64,000 nt of DNA from JAGTVG01 sp965365275 (GCA_965365275.1 CBDUBA010000009.1:5478-69477), one strand, 5' to 3'; shown: positions 53,529 to 62,829, numbered from the stretch's first letter. Notes: a model not told the origin generated them from the sequence alone. Program-made: numbers and translations.

Positions 53529-55364
53529 ATGTTAACAAATAGAAAAAGAACCGCTTTTTATATTCTGTATTGCTTTTTGTTCCTGTTGCTTACGAAAGCA
53601 GCCTTAGCACAGGACATCAATCAGATTAATCTTGCCAACGAATACTATACTATGGGGGATGTTGACAAGGCACTTGATATGTACAAAAAACTTGCCCGCA
53701 ATAAAAAGAACATTCCCATCATACACCGCAATTACTTCGAATTGTTGTTAAGTATGGACGATCTGAAAACAGCAGAAAAATATATTGATGATGTAATTAA
53801 GTCTCGTCCGGATAATATTTACTATACCATTGATAAAGGGCTGCTTTATCAGAGAGCCAATGATAAGGATAAGGAAAGCAGCTATTATAAAAAAGTATTT
53901 AACGATTTAAAAAAAGATGACCGCAAAACAAGACAAGCAGCTCAATATTTAATCGGAAAACAGAAACTGGATTATGCAGAGGAATTGTATTTATTGGCTC
54001 GGAATGAACAAAAAGATCCATATCGATATGCAATCGAACTGGCTACCATATACCGCTTGTTAAATGAGAAGGATAAAATGATCCGGGAATACTTGAATTT
54101 TGTAAATAGAAGTCCGAATAATTTACCTTATGTAAGAAATGTACTGCAAAATTATCTAACGGAAAGCGAAGATTTAAAAAGTCTGGAAAATCTGTTATAC
54201 GATTTAATTCAAAAGGATCCTGAAAACAATATTTATTCGGAATTAATCATATGGGTAAATATACAACAGCGTAATTTTTATGGTGCATTTATTCAGGCAA
54301 GGGCTTATGATCTGAGAATGGGCAAAGAGGGAAATGAAATCTTTGAGGTAGGACTTATTGCCCTGGAAAATAAAGATTATGAAACAGCGATAGATATTTT
54401 TGACCACTTAATTAAAAATTATCAATCCTCCTACATTTATCCTATTGCCAAGAGGTATAAAATAAAATCCCGGGAAGAACTTGTAAAAAACACATTTCCG
54501 GTAAATGAATCAGAAATCAGAAAATTAATTGATGATTATAACTTACTTGTTCTGGAAATTGGTATCAATTCCCGTACAGCAGAGGCTTTACTCAGCAAAT
54601 CCCATCTACATGCGTTTTATTTGAATGAGATGGATTCTGCTATATTAATACTGAATACCATAATTACAATTCCCAGGATATCACCTGAATTAAAAGCAAA
54701 ATGTAAACTGGATCTGGGGGATATATATCTATTGAAGGGAGAATCCTGGGAATCAGTTCTATTATACGCTCAGGTTGAAAAAGCAAGAAAAGATTCTCCC
54801 ACTGGATATGAAGCTAAATTACGAAGTGCTAAACTATCATACTACAAGGGAGATTTCGCATTGGCTCAACAACATCTGGATGTTTTAAAATTGGCCACTT
54901 CCCGAGAAATTGCAAATGATGCCATGAAATTAAGTTTATTGATAAAAGACAATACAGGCCTGGATACGTCAGATTTTCTATTGAAAAAATATGCAGATAT
55001 TGAACTTTTACTGTTCCAGAACAGGAAACAGGAAGCGCTGGATTCTTTGAATAGTATGTACGAAAAATATAAAGGTTCAAATCTCACAGATGAAATATTA
55101 TGGTTACTCTCATCTATTTATCTTGAGAAGGGCGAGTTCCAGAGATCCCTTGATTTGTTAAATGTAATCGTAGAAGAATATGGGGAAGATATCTTTGGTG
55201 ATGATGCATTTTTCAGAATGGCAGAAATATATGATTATCATTTGGATAACATTGAAAAATCCAAAAACCTGTATCAGGAATTTCTGGTTAAGTATCCCGG
55301 AAGCTTTTATGCTGCCGAAGCCAGGAAAAGATTCCGGACTTTAAGAGGTGATTATGTAAATTGA
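53529..55364 (+). CDS. Exported TPR protein
   Basis: 611 aa with a signal peptide (about 1-28, ending ALAQ). Tetratricopeptide-type helical repeats run through nearly the whole protein: NLANEYYTMGDVDKALDMYKKLA, FEVGLIALENKDYETAIDIFDHLIKNY, LDLGDIYLLKGESWESVLLYAQVEKA, YKGDFALAQQHLDVLK and LLSSIYLEKGEFQRSLDLLNVIVEEYGED. Periplasmic scaffold for a protein complex is the likely role; partner unknown. Start codon ATG at 53529 borders the oriC-like region, whose AT tract could hold its promoter. Confidence 0.8.
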   Translation: MLTNRKRTAFYILYCFLFLLLTKAALAQDINQINLANEYYTMGDVDKALDMYKKLARNKKNIPIIHRNYFELLLSMDDLKTAEKYIDDVIKSRPDNIYYTIDKGLLYQRANDKDKESSYYKKVFNDLKKDDRKTRQAAQYLIGKQKLDYAEELYLLARNEQKDPYRYAIELATIYRLLNEKDKMIREYLNFVNRSPNNLPYVRNVLQNYLTESEDLKSLENLLYDLIQKDPENNIYSELIIWVNIQQRNFYGAFIQARAYDLRMGKEGNEIFEVGLIALENKDYETAIDIFDHLIKNYQSSYIYPIAKRYKIKSREELVKNTFPVNESEIRKLIDDYNLLVLEIGINSRTAEALLSKSHLHAFYLNEMDSAILILNTIITIPRISPELKAKCKLDLGDIYLLKGESWESVLLYAQVEKARKDSPTGYEAKLRSAKLSYYKGDFALAQQHLDVLKLATSREIANDAMKLSLLIKDNTGLDTSDFLLKKYADIELLLFQNRKQEALDSLNSMYEKYKGSNLTDEILWLLSSIYLEKGEFQRSLDLLNVIVEEYGEDIFGDDAFFRMAEIYDYHLDNIEKSKNLYQEFLVKYPGSFYAAEARKRFRTLRGDYVN

Positions 55365-55685
55365 CAGGATAATTGTCATTGGTACATTTTATAAAATTGT
55401 GATTTGAGAATAATCTCTAAATCATACAATTAGCTCATGTTATTTAAACCATTGGTTTTCAGTTATTTAAGACAAATACTTTAATAATATCTTTAGAATT
55501 TTAGCCTAAAATAATGTTTTCAAGTAACTTATAAATTTGTTAAAATTTTACTGAAAATTATCCTTGGAAAAACATATTTGCTAAAGTATCTTTAGCTTGA
55601 ACTGCGTTTTTTTTAAAAAAGCCAATTATATATTTTAAAGTATCAACCCAGGAAAAGTGTAAAAATTGTTAACTATTATTATGTT
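55365..55685. other. 321-nt AT-rich leader of the ribonucleotide reductase gene
   Basis: Very AT-rich. Contains TAAATTTG (55532-55539), a possible -7 element, without a proper TTG upstream. I see no DnaA box here and no cobalamin-riboswitch B12 box (GCCACTG), although the downstream enzyme is B12-dependent. Otherwise nothing recognisable. Confidence 0.4.
55532..55539 (+). promoter_or_regulatory. Possible -7 element for nrdJ
   Basis: TAAATTTG matches TAnnTTTG. It would give a leader of about 140 nt. No TTG is present at the usual -33 distance. Confidence 0.35.
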
Positions 55686-57989
55686 ATGTTAGATCAGAAG
55701 AATGCTCAGTCAGTTAATGTACCAAAAGAAGATACGGTAGTGACAAAAGAAAAAAAGAACGTTGAAGTAGTGGCACCAAAAGAAGTAGTAAAAAGGGATG
55801 GAAGAAAAGTAGAATTCGATGTTAAGAGAATTGAGAATGCTATTTTCAGGTGTTTCAGAAGTGTAGACAAATCAGAAGAAAAATCTGAGAAACTCGCCAG
55901 TGAATTGGCCGATCAGGTTTATAATATTGTCTGTGCCAAGTTCGAAGTTCCAACCGTAGAAAATATTCAAGATATCGTAGAAACCGTTTTACAAGCTGCT
56001 AAGGAATTCGACGCTGCCAAAAAGTATATCTTATACAGAGCAGAACATGCAAAAATGAGGATGGAACGCCCTGTTCCCGAGGAAGTGAAAGCAGCCTTTG
56101 ATAAGTCCGATGAATATTTTCCGACTCAATTACAGAAATTTCAATTTTATGATAAATATGCCAGGTTTAACTGGGACCTGGGCCGACGGGAGACATGGGT
56201 AGAAACCGTTGACCGTGCGGTGAATTTCCTGAAGGAACTTTCTGAATTCAGATTACCAAAATCTGTTTATGAAAGAATCAGAAATGGAATACTTGAAATG
56301 AAGATCATGCCATCCATGCGTTTGTTAGCCATGGCAGGACCTGCAGCAAGAAGGAACAATATATGCCTGTATAATTGTTCATATATGCCGGTCGATAGCG
56401 TTCAATCTTTTGTTGAAGCTATGATCATATCAATGAGTGGCTGTGGTGTTGGCTATTCTGTAGAAAATGAATACGTTGAAAAATTTCCCAGAATAAAGAG
56501 ACAAAAAGACCAGCCACCTATAAATTTCGTCATTGAGGATTCTACCGAAGGTTGGGCCGAAGCATTGAGGACCGGTATGGAAGCCTGGTTTGCAGGAAAT
56601 GACATCCATTTTAATTATTCTTTGATACGGGAAGCTGGAGCAGTACTAAGAGTAAAAGGTGGAAGAGCCAGTGGCCCAGAACCCTTAAAGAACATGCTGG
56701 AATTTGCACGTTCAAAAATACTCGCCCGTCAGGGTAGCTTCTTAAGATCTATTGATGCACATGACATCATGTGCTCCGTTGGACAGGCAGCTGTTTCCGG
56801 AGGAGTCAGAAGAACAGCTATGATTGCATTATTTGATTATGATGATCATGAAATGAGACATTGCAAGGATGGAGATTTCTGGATCAAAAACAGTCAGCGC
56901 TGGAACGCAAACAATTCTGCAGTTTGGCCTGAACGAAAACTAACTCAGGCAGAAGCAGCCAAGTTTGTATTGGATATTGTTGATTCAGAACGTGGAGAAC
57001 CGGGAATATTTAATCGTCATGCAGCTATTGAAACCAAACCTGAAAGAAGGGAAGCAAGAAGGTTCGGTACCAATCCTTGTGGCGAGATCCTTCTAAGGCC
57101 ATTCCAGTTCTGCAACCTTTCTGTTGCTGTAGCAAGGGCGGAAGATACCTTCGATGATCTACGGGAAAAAGTGGAGCTTGCAACTATAATTGGAACCATT
57201 CAATCAATGGCTACCTATTTCCCCGGATTACGTAAAGAATGGAAGATTAATTGCTCGGAGGAGCGCTTACTGGGTGTTGACATTAATGGTCAATTGGATT
57301 GTCCTTTGGTTCAGGAAGCTGATGTACAGAAAATGCTACAGCAAATTGCTGTGGAAACCAATAAGGTATATGCGCAAATTTTAGGGATTAATCAATCCGC
57401 GGCCGTGACCTGTGTGAAACCATCAGGTAACTCATCTCAATTATTGAATTGCTCCCCGGGAATTCATGCAAGGTGGTCAAATCACTATATTAGAAACGTA
57501 AGGGTTGGTACACATACTCCGGTTTTCAAAGTACTTCAAAATGCCGGAGTACCTATGGATCCCGAAAATGGACAAAAGAAAGAAAATGCTAATACATATG
57601 TTGTTCATTTTCCGATGAAGGCCCCCGAAGGTGCCATTACCCGGAATTCGCGTTCGGCCATGGAACAACTTGAATATTGGCTTCAGGTCAAATTGAATTA
57701 CACAGAGCATAATCCCAGTGTAACCATTACTTATAAACCGGATGAAGTCCTGGATATAGTAAAATGGGTCTGGGAAAATCAGGACCGAATAGGGGGTATC
57801 ACCTTCCTTCCGGCTTTTGATGCCAAATTTGACCAGATGCCTTATGAAGAAATATCCGAAGAGGAATATAATGCCTTGATCGAAAAATTTCCTGAGATAG
57901 ACTTTTCAAAGATCTATCGATATGAAGAAGAAGATTATACTACAGCAGCCCAGGAGCTAGCCTGTATGGCAGGAAATTGTGACATGTAA
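55686..57989 (+). CDS. nrdJ: Adenosylcobalamin-dependent (class II) ribonucleotide reductase
   Basis: Makes deoxyribonucleotides with a 5'-deoxyadenosyl radical from coenzyme B12, so needs neither oxygen nor a small subunit. 767 aa: ATP-cone (about 35-125, VVKRDGRKVEFDVKRIENAI), NICLYNCSYMPVD, SGCGVGYSVE, SVGQAAVSGGVRRTAMI, the active-site loop NPCGEILLRPFQFCNLS, CVKPSGNSSQLLNCSPGIHARW and a Cys-containing tail CMAGNCDM for thioredoxin re-reduction. Located just beyond the putative oriC. Single gene with a strong bidirectional terminator. Confidence 0.93.
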   Translation: MLDQKNAQSVNVPKEDTVVTKEKKNVEVVAPKEVVKRDGRKVEFDVKRIENAIFRCFRSVDKSEEKSEKLASELADQVYNIVCAKFEVPTVENIQDIVETVLQAAKEFDAAKKYILYRAEHAKMRMERPVPEEVKAAFDKSDEYFPTQLQKFQFYDKYARFNWDLGRRETWVETVDRAVNFLKELSEFRLPKSVYERIRNGILEMKIMPSMRLLAMAGPAARRNNICLYNCSYMPVDSVQSFVEAMIISMSGCGVGYSVENEYVEKFPRIKRQKDQPPINFVIEDSTEGWAEALRTGMEAWFAGNDIHFNYSLIREAGAVLRVKGGRASGPEPLKNMLEFARSKILARQGSFLRSIDAHDIMCSVGQAAVSGGVRRTAMIALFDYDDHEMRHCKDGDFWIKNSQRWNANNSAVWPERKLTQAEAAKFVLDIVDSERGEPGIFNRHAAIETKPERREARRFGTNPCGEILLRPFQFCNLSVAVARAEDTFDDLREKVELATIIGTIQSMATYFPGLRKEWKINCSEERLLGVDINGQLDCPLVQEADVQKMLQQIAVETNKVYAQILGINQSAAVTCVKPSGNSSQLLNCSPGIHARWSNHYIRNVRVGTHTPVFKVLQNAGVPMDPENGQKKENANTYVVHFPMKAPEGAITRNSRSAMEQLEYWLQVKLNYTEHNPSVTITYKPDEVLDIVKWVWENQDRIGGITFLPAFDAKFDQMPYEEISEEEYNALIEKFPEIDFSKIYRYEEEDYTTAAQELACMAGNCDM

Positions 57990-58025
57990 AAATTATATAC
58001 ACAGCTATCTATCAATCAAAAAAAA

Positions 58026-58057
58026 TCTCTCCCGCTACGGCGGGAGAGACTTTTTTT
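58026..58057. terminator. Bidirectional terminator with UACG tetraloop
   Basis: TCTCTCCCGC (58026-58035) pairs with GCGGGAGAGA (58040-58049) around TACG, giving a C(UACG)G loop on the plus strand, followed by TTTTTTT. The minus strand also reads into a T-run (A-run at 58018-58025), so it serves both nrdJ and the convergent htrA. Confidence 0.92.
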
Positions 58058-58082
58058 GTCCAATTTTATCTAATTAATTCAC

Positions 58083-59531
58083 TCACCATTTAATTCCATA
58101 ATAGACTTCCTCTCCATCAGGATAAACCCCACCAATCAAAATACCGCCTTCTTTATTCGCCAATGAGGCCATCAGGTCATTAATAGTCTTGACTTCCCTT
58201 TTATCTACCGAAGTAATAATAAAACCATCCTTTATACCTGCCTCTGACCATTTTCCATCTTTAATATTATTGAGTTGAACCCCTCCGCTGATATCGAGTT
58301 CTTTCTTGATATCCTCATCTACTTCGGAAACAGTTGCTCCCTGTATTTCCATTGCTGCTTCCCTTCTATACATTCTCTCCTCGCCCATGATATTTTTGAG
58401 CGTAGCTTTTAATGTAGATTCTTTACCATCGCGGATATACCTGACTTCAATTTTATCTCCGGGCCTGTTCCTTGCAACAAATTCCTGGAGTTCAGCCGTA
58501 TTGGTCACTTCATTTTCATCAATCCCGATAATGATATCCCCTTCTTCAAGCCCAGCCTCATCAGCAGCACCACCGGCATTTACTCCTGCAACATACACAC
58601 CATTGCTTTCCTCAATATCCAATTCATACCTTTCTATAGCCTGGGGTACGTCAAGAATGGAAATTCCAAGCAAGGCTCTTTGAACAGCACCAAATTCCAA
58701 CAGGTCATCCATAACTTTTTTGACCAGAGAAACAGGGACAGCAAAAGAATATCCGGCATAAGATCCAGTAGGTGAAGCAATGGCTGTATTAATACCCACC
58801 AACTCGCCTTTTAGATTAACAAGTGCGCCTCCACTATTACCTGGATTTACAACGGCATCGGTCTGAATAAACGATTCAATACCAAGCTCCCGGTTTCCAA
58901 GAAGCCTTAGATTTCTGGCTTTAGCACTTACAATACCAGCTGTTACTGTTGAAGTCAGGGAATAAGGATTACCAACCGCCAATACCCATTCTCCAACCTT
59001 AACTACATCGGAGTCACCATAGCGTATAAAATCCAGGTTTTTTTCATCAATTTTCAGCAAAGCCAGATCAGTGGTTGGATCTTCTCCAATCACCTCGGCT
59101 TCATACCTCCGGTTATCGTGTAATATTACCTCAACCTTACTGGCGCCTTCAACCACATGATAGTTGGTCGCGATAAAACCATCATCCGAGATAATGACAC
59201 CTGAACCGGAACCCTGTTGTTCACGGGGCATATTCCGGTGCGGATTTCCGAACAATTCTTCAAAAGGATTCCTGTAATACCTCTCGGTGGTTTGTCGGGT
59301 CATGGTCACATGCACCACGCCAGGAGTTACCAGTTCAGCGGCCTGTACGAAATTAATTCCTTCCGGGACTGATCCGTCTATAGTATAATTAGAAAATTTC
59401 ACATTCTGCCGTTCCTGAATAGAATTGTATTTCTCATCATCAGGAACAACCATTTTGTAGGTTGCAAGGGCAACCAGTGCACCAACAAAAGATGCAATTA
59501 TGATAGCTAATATAAAGTTCCTCTTATTCAT
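58083..59531 (-). CDS. HtrA/DegP-type periplasmic serine protease
   Basis: 482 aa. N-terminal signal anchor (about 5-27), trypsin-like domain with catalytic His125 (NYHVVEG), Asp155 (TTDLALLKI) and Ser233 (NPGNSGGAL), then two PDZ domains (about 275-365 and 395-482) with GLEEGDIIIGIDENEV and IKDGFIITSVDKREV. Degrades misfolded envelope proteins. The unusual insert between strands (RNPFEELFGNPHRNMPRE) is the LA-loop type seen in DegP relatives. Lies next to hsp20, separated by that gene's terminator, so envelope and cytoplasmic protein quality control sit side by side. Confidence 0.95.
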   Translation of the reverse strand: MNKRNFILAIIIASFVGALVALATYKMVVPDDEKYNSIQERQNVKFSNYTIDGSVPEGINFVQAAELVTPGVVHVTMTRQTTERYYRNPFEELFGNPHRNMPREQQGSGSGVIISDDGFIATNYHVVEGASKVEVILHDNRRYEAEVIGEDPTTDLALLKIDEKNLDFIRYGDSDVVKVGEWVLAVGNPYSLTSTVTAGIVSAKARNLRLLGNRELGIESFIQTDAVVNPGNSGGALVNLKGELVGINTAIASPTGSYAGYSFAVPVSLVKKVMDDLLEFGAVQRALLGISILDVPQAIERYELDIEESNGVYVAGVNAGGAADEAGLEEGDIIIGIDENEVTNTAELQEFVARNRPGDKIEVRYIRDGKESTLKATLKNIMGEERMYRREAAMEIQGATVSEVDEDIKKELDISGGVQLNNIKDGKWSEAGIKDGFIITSVDKREVKTINDLMASLANKEGGILIGGVYPDGEEVYYGIKW

Positions 59532-59616
59532 TCCATTAACATTTAAAGTTCACCAACTACAGAATAAACGGTAATTTAACATTTTAGATTCTTATGTTAA
59601 CATTATTTAACAAAAA

Positions 59617-59634
59617 ATCCCGCCTCAGCGGGAT
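59617..59634 (-). terminator. Rho-independent terminator of hsp20
   Basis: ATCCCGC (59617-59623) pairs with GCGGGAT (59628-59634) around CTCA, and the minus strand continues into a T-run (complement of 59612-59617). Lies 30 nt after the hsp20 stop and insulates it from htrA. Confidence 0.85.
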
Positions 59635-59663
59635 CTTTCTCAACACGTAATTAATCATTAAAT

Positions 59664-60095
59664 TTACTTAACTGAGATCTTCTGCTTAAGTACTTTCTTA
59701 ACATCTTTTGCTACCTCAATGTTTAGAATTCCATTTTCGTAATTAGCTGATATATTTTTCTGATCGGCATCTTCCGGTAAATGGAATACGCGGTTGAAAC
59801 TTCCCTGATGGATTTCATTCTGATGTACAGTAGTACCTTCTGCATTTTCAAAGTTTCTTTCACCACTTATGAATAACTTTCCATCTTCAAGATCGATGTT
59901 AAAGTCTTCCTTTTTCATTCCCGGTACGGCAAGTTGTACCATGTAGTGTTTTTCAGTTTCAAGAATGTTGGCAGCAGGTAAAAACCTGTCGGCGCTGGAA
60001 TCTTCCAACCTGTCGTAAAAGAATTTATCAAATAAATTCACAAATGAACCAGGATACCTGTTTCTAACATAGGGATTATATTTTATCAGTGTCAT
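59664..60095 (-). CDS. Small heat shock protein, Hsp20 family
   Basis: ATP-independent holdase chaperone of 143 aa. Alpha-crystallin domain (about 40-140) with VQLAVPGMKKEDFNIDLEDGKLFISGE, HRSFxRxFxLP-like QGSFNRVFHLPEDAD, and the ANYENGILNIEVAK strand. The conserved C-terminal I-x-I anchor appears as KISV (LKQKISVK). The N-terminal YNPYVRN..FVNLFDKFF helix is typical. Own terminator downstream. No CIRCE or clear TAnnTTTG element seen upstream. Confidence 0.93.
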   Translation of the reverse strand: MTLIKYNPYVRNRYPGSFVNLFDKFFYDRLEDSSADRFLPAANILETEKHYMVQLAVPGMKKEDFNIDLEDGKLFISGERNFENAEGTTVHQNEIHQGSFNRVFHLPEDADQKNISANYENGILNIEVAKDVKKVLKQKISVK

Positions 60096-60321
60096 AATTA
60101 TAATAATTTTAGTTTTACATAAATTTCAAAATGAACGTTTATCCTAATTCCTTAAAAACTGTACCAATGGGAAAATTTTGTAAAATTGCCCCCAATTAGC
60201 GACATATTGGCATGAATAGCGAGATTGAATCCACAAATCGCGCCATTATGGCACATTTGGGCATGTGGTTTTCAGTAGAATCTTTTATATACTACCTGAA
60301 AAAAAAATATTTAAATAATTA
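60096..60321. other. Gap between hsp20 and tRNA-Asn promoter
   Basis: 226 nt that must contain the hsp20 promoter. There are three GGCA-type blocks (TTGGCATG, ATGGCACA, TGGGCATG) between about 60209 and 60266 that look patterned but fit no known sigma consensus. No ORF or RNA fold is supported. Confidence 0.35.
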
Positions 60322-60352
60322 TTGATAATTTATTTCCCCGGGGCTACTTTTG
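60322..60352 (+). promoter_or_regulatory. Promoter of the tRNA-Asn gene
   Basis: TTG (60322-60324), 20-nt spacer, TACTTTTG (60345-60352): matches the Bacteroidota promoter. Transcription would start near 60359, about 10 nt before the mature tRNA. Confidence 0.7.
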
Positions 60353-60368
60353 CTTTCCGTTTTGAGAT

Positions 60369-60442
60369 TCCTCAGTAGCTCAGCTGGTTAGAGCATCTGA
60401 CTGTTAATCAGAGGGTCCTTGGTTCGAGTCCAAGCTGGGGAG
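60369..60442 (+). tRNA. tRNA-Asn (anticodon GTT)
   Basis: 74 nt without an encoded CCA. Acceptor stem TCCTCAG pairs with CTGGGGA (one G-U), discriminator G. D-arm GCTCAGCTGGTTAGAGC, anticodon stem TCTGA/TCAGA with loop CTGTTAA, T-arm CTTGG TTCGAGT CCAAG. Solitary gene with its own promoter and terminator. Confidence 0.97.
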
Positions 60443-60454
60443 CGAAAGCGATAG

Positions 60455-60484
60455 AATCCCGCCGAAATTGGCGGGATTTTTTTT
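60455..60484 (+). terminator. Rho-independent terminator of tRNA-Asn
   Basis: AATCCCGCC (60455-60463) pairs with GGCGGGATT (60470-60478) around GAAATT, followed by T to 60484. Confidence 0.92.
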
Positions 60485-60583
60485 ATGGCCTGGACGAGAA
60501 GTTTATCCCCCATGAACTGGAAATCCAAACTGATGTGCCTGTTTTAATCAGCCCGAATTATTCTGAGTTCATTATACATTATT

Positions 60584-61021
60584 TTATAAATTAAAGTTAA
60601 GATCAGAGTTTTCAACTAGTAATTCCCATACATTACTTGTACCCCCCTTTCCTGAAATATGCTCGATCAAATCCCATTTTTCATTAATAATAGGATTTTG
60701 TTTGTATACAAGTTTGTAATCAGTAGAATCGTTTATTTGGATATATAAATTTATCCATTCTAATTCTTCCGCAGGAGTAATTGAATAATTTGCGCCAATC
60801 GCGCCTCGCTCAAATATTTTTAAAGAAGATTTGGTTGGAATAGGATCATATGGTAAAAAGGGAGGTTCACCGGGAGGACTATTCTCTATTGTTATATATA
60901 AATCAAAATCACTTTGATTATTGACATAAAAATCTGCAGAACTATTGGGATGTCCACATTTTATAACCAATAGAATAATGAATAATAATCTAAAATTATA
61001 AAAAATCTTAAATCTTATCAT
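60584..61021 (-). CDS. Putative lipoprotein, function unknown
   Basis: 145 aa from the ATG at 61021 (an in-frame TTG at 61027 precedes it). The N-terminus MIRFKIFYNFRLLFIILLVIKC fits a lipoprotein signal with Cys22, although the charged stretch is long. The mature domain (FYVNNQSDFDLYITIENSP, then GEPPFLPYDPIP and ISGKGGTSNVWELL) looks beta-rich and small. I do not recognise a family. Single gene. Confidence 0.6.
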   Translation of the reverse strand: MIRFKIFYNFRLLFIILLVIKCGHPNSSADFYVNNQSDFDLYITIENSPPGEPPFLPYDPIPTKSSLKIFERGAIGANYSITPAEELEWINLYIQINDSTDYKLVYKQNPIINEKWDLIEHISGKGGTSNVWELLVENSDLNFNL

Positions 61022-61141
61022 AACCAAAAAATAATATACAATCTACTATTATTCAGGGAAAATAACTCTTTAATTCCTCTATAACCTATAATTTCTATCG
61101 ATTGGGTATTATGAATTTAAAACGCTGTTTTAACCATCTGA

Positions 61142-62197
61142 TCATTTTTCTGAGTTACCGAGAATATTATACTTGGCTTTTCGGTCATTCCACCTTTTTC
61201 GAGCATACTGTTGCATATCAATGATTTTATCTCTCTCATCCACTATTTGAAAACCCAATAGTGTCTCAATTATATCTTCCATGGTAACGATACCGGCCAT
61301 TCCACCATATTCGTCTACAATGAGGGCAATATGTTCTTTTCGTTTAAGTAAAATTTCCCATATACTCATAAGTGATTGAAATTCGTGGGCAACTACAATT
61401 TCTCTACAAATATCCCGTAGTTTTAAATTGATTTTTTCCTCAGCAAGTTTTTCAAATACAGTTTGGCGAAAAACATAACCGGTAATGTTTTCATCTGTTT
61501 TTGAATAGATTGGAATGCGTGAATAATAAAGAAACTCTTTTTTTATAAGAAACTCTTTTAAGGTCATGTTCTCATCAGCTCTAATGACCACTACTCTGGG
61601 TGTTATTATTTCCCAAACCTTAACCGTTTTAAGTCTGACTAAGTTTTGAATAATTTTATTTTCTTTTTCCTCGAGAATCCCTTCTTCTGTTCCGAGATTG
61701 GCCATAGCAGATATTTCCTCCCTACTCATGGGTAGATTATCTATGTTTCCGGAAAACAACTTAGTTATGTACTTTGTCATTATCACTAAAGGAAAGGTAA
61801 GTATTACCATAACATTTATAATTATTCCGGAAACCAGAGCCAATCGCCTCCAATACCGTGCACCAATCGTTTTGGGAATTATTTCAGAAAAAACCAATAT
61901 AAAAAAGGTTAGGATTACGGAAATAATACCAAAATACATATCACCAAATATTTTCGTGGCTTGTGCTCCAACCCCTGCAGCTCCGATAGTATGTGCAATT
62001 GTATTTAAGGAAAGTATTGCTGATAATGGTTTTTCTATATTATTCTTTAATCTAATAAAAATTGATGCAGATTTATGACCACTTTCCTTTTTAACATTTA
62101 AAAAAGCCACACTAGTTGAAAGTAAAACCGATTCCATAATGGAACATAAAAAAGAAACAAATAATGCAAGAAATAAATAAAATATCAGCAGAATCAT
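61142..62197 (-). CDS. CNNM/CorC-type membrane protein (DUF21 and CBS pair)
   Basis: 351 aa. DUF21 membrane domain (about 1-165, four hydrophobic helices, SIMESVLLSTS, FSEIIPKTIGARYW) is followed by two CBS domains (about 190-330; ITPRVVVIRADENMTLKEFL and HIALIVDEYGGMAGIVTMEDIIETLLG). The family includes CorB/CorC/CNNM proteins linked to Mg2+/Co2+ transport. It ends soon after the CBS pair without the usual C-terminal CorC_HlyC domain, so it is the short form. Substrate not proven. Confidence 0.88.
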   Translation of the reverse strand: MILLIFYLFLALFVSFLCSIMESVLLSTSVAFLNVKKESGHKSASIFIRLKNNIEKPLSAILSLNTIAHTIGAAGVGAQATKIFGDMYFGIISVILTFFILVFSEIIPKTIGARYWRRLALVSGIIINVMVILTFPLVIMTKYITKLFSGNIDNLPMSREEISAMANLGTEEGILEEKENKIIQNLVRLKTVKVWEIITPRVVVIRADENMTLKEFLIKKEFLYYSRIPIYSKTDENITGYVFRQTVFEKLAEEKINLKLRDICREIVVAHEFQSLMSIWEILLKRKEHIALIVDEYGGMAGIVTMEDIIETLLGFQIVDERDKIIDMQQYARKRWNDRKAKYNILGNSEK

Positions 62198-62301
62198 TAT
62201 TGTATTTTTTAGTAAAAATCGGATTTACCATCGTTAACAATAAAAGTGTTTTAATGATCTCTTTGAGATTGGTTAATTCCAATTACACGATTCCTTTTTA
62301 T

Positions 62302-62829
62302 TTAATCCTTTCTTGAACTTTCTATAACTATTGCCTCTGTTGTAAACGAAATTCCTTGCTGTTCATAAGTACCAATCATGATAGACTGTATGAAAAGTTG
62401 GTTTGTATAGGATTTAGCTCCCCATTCAATAATAAAGTTTGCACCTGCTCCGCCAACATTTTCTATATCTTCAACAACAAATTCTATGGATTCAAGTGGA
62501 GAAACCAAAAATGAAGAATCAACATAATCTTTAAGTCTGTTACCATATGAATCATAGTAAACTACAGAAAATATATATGCTGAATCAGTTAAAGAAATAT
62601 TTCTTACGCTGATTGTAGCTGTTAAAGGGTATCTTTTGGTTCCATTGCTATAATAGATATCAGAATAAATTGGAACATAGTCAGTTTCAAAATATTGCAG
62701 ACCGGATTTATCAATATCAATGTATTTATATAAATGACTGGGATGACTTCTTTTTATAATTTTTTCTGGATTATTACCCGTACATCCGACCAAGGTCAAA
62801 AATGATACTATTAAAAAAATTGATTTCAT
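62302..62829 (-). CDS. DUF3124 lipoprotein
   Basis: 175 aa with lipobox LVGC (Cys16). The mature part has the DUF3124 pattern: YVPIYSDIYYSNGTKRYPL, TATISVRNISLTDSAYIFSVVYYDSYG, then SPLESIEFVVEDIENVGGAGANFIIEW. Beta-sandwich of unknown function, periplasmic side. Upstream of the CorC-type gene in the same direction, 104 nt apart, so co-transcription is possible but unsupported. Confidence 0.78.
   Translation of the reverse strand: MKSIFLIVSFLTLVGCTGNNPEKIIKRSHPSHLYKYIDIDKSGLQYFETDYVPIYSDIYYSNGTKRYPLTATISVRNISLTDSAYIFSVVYYDSYGNRLKDYVDSSFLVSPLESIEFVVEDIENVGGAGANFIIEWGAKSYTNQLFIQSIMIGTYEQQGISFTTEAIVIESSRKD

Noticed and set aside
55365..55685. Cobalamin riboswitch before the B12-dependent reductase
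   Set aside because: No GCCACTG-type B12 box or supporting helices visible.
60209..60270. Possible sigma-54 promoter (TGGCAC ... GGGCA) near hsp20
   Set aside because: GG to GC distance is 9 rather than 10 nt on the plus strand, and the minus-strand reading has GTGGA instead of TTGCA.
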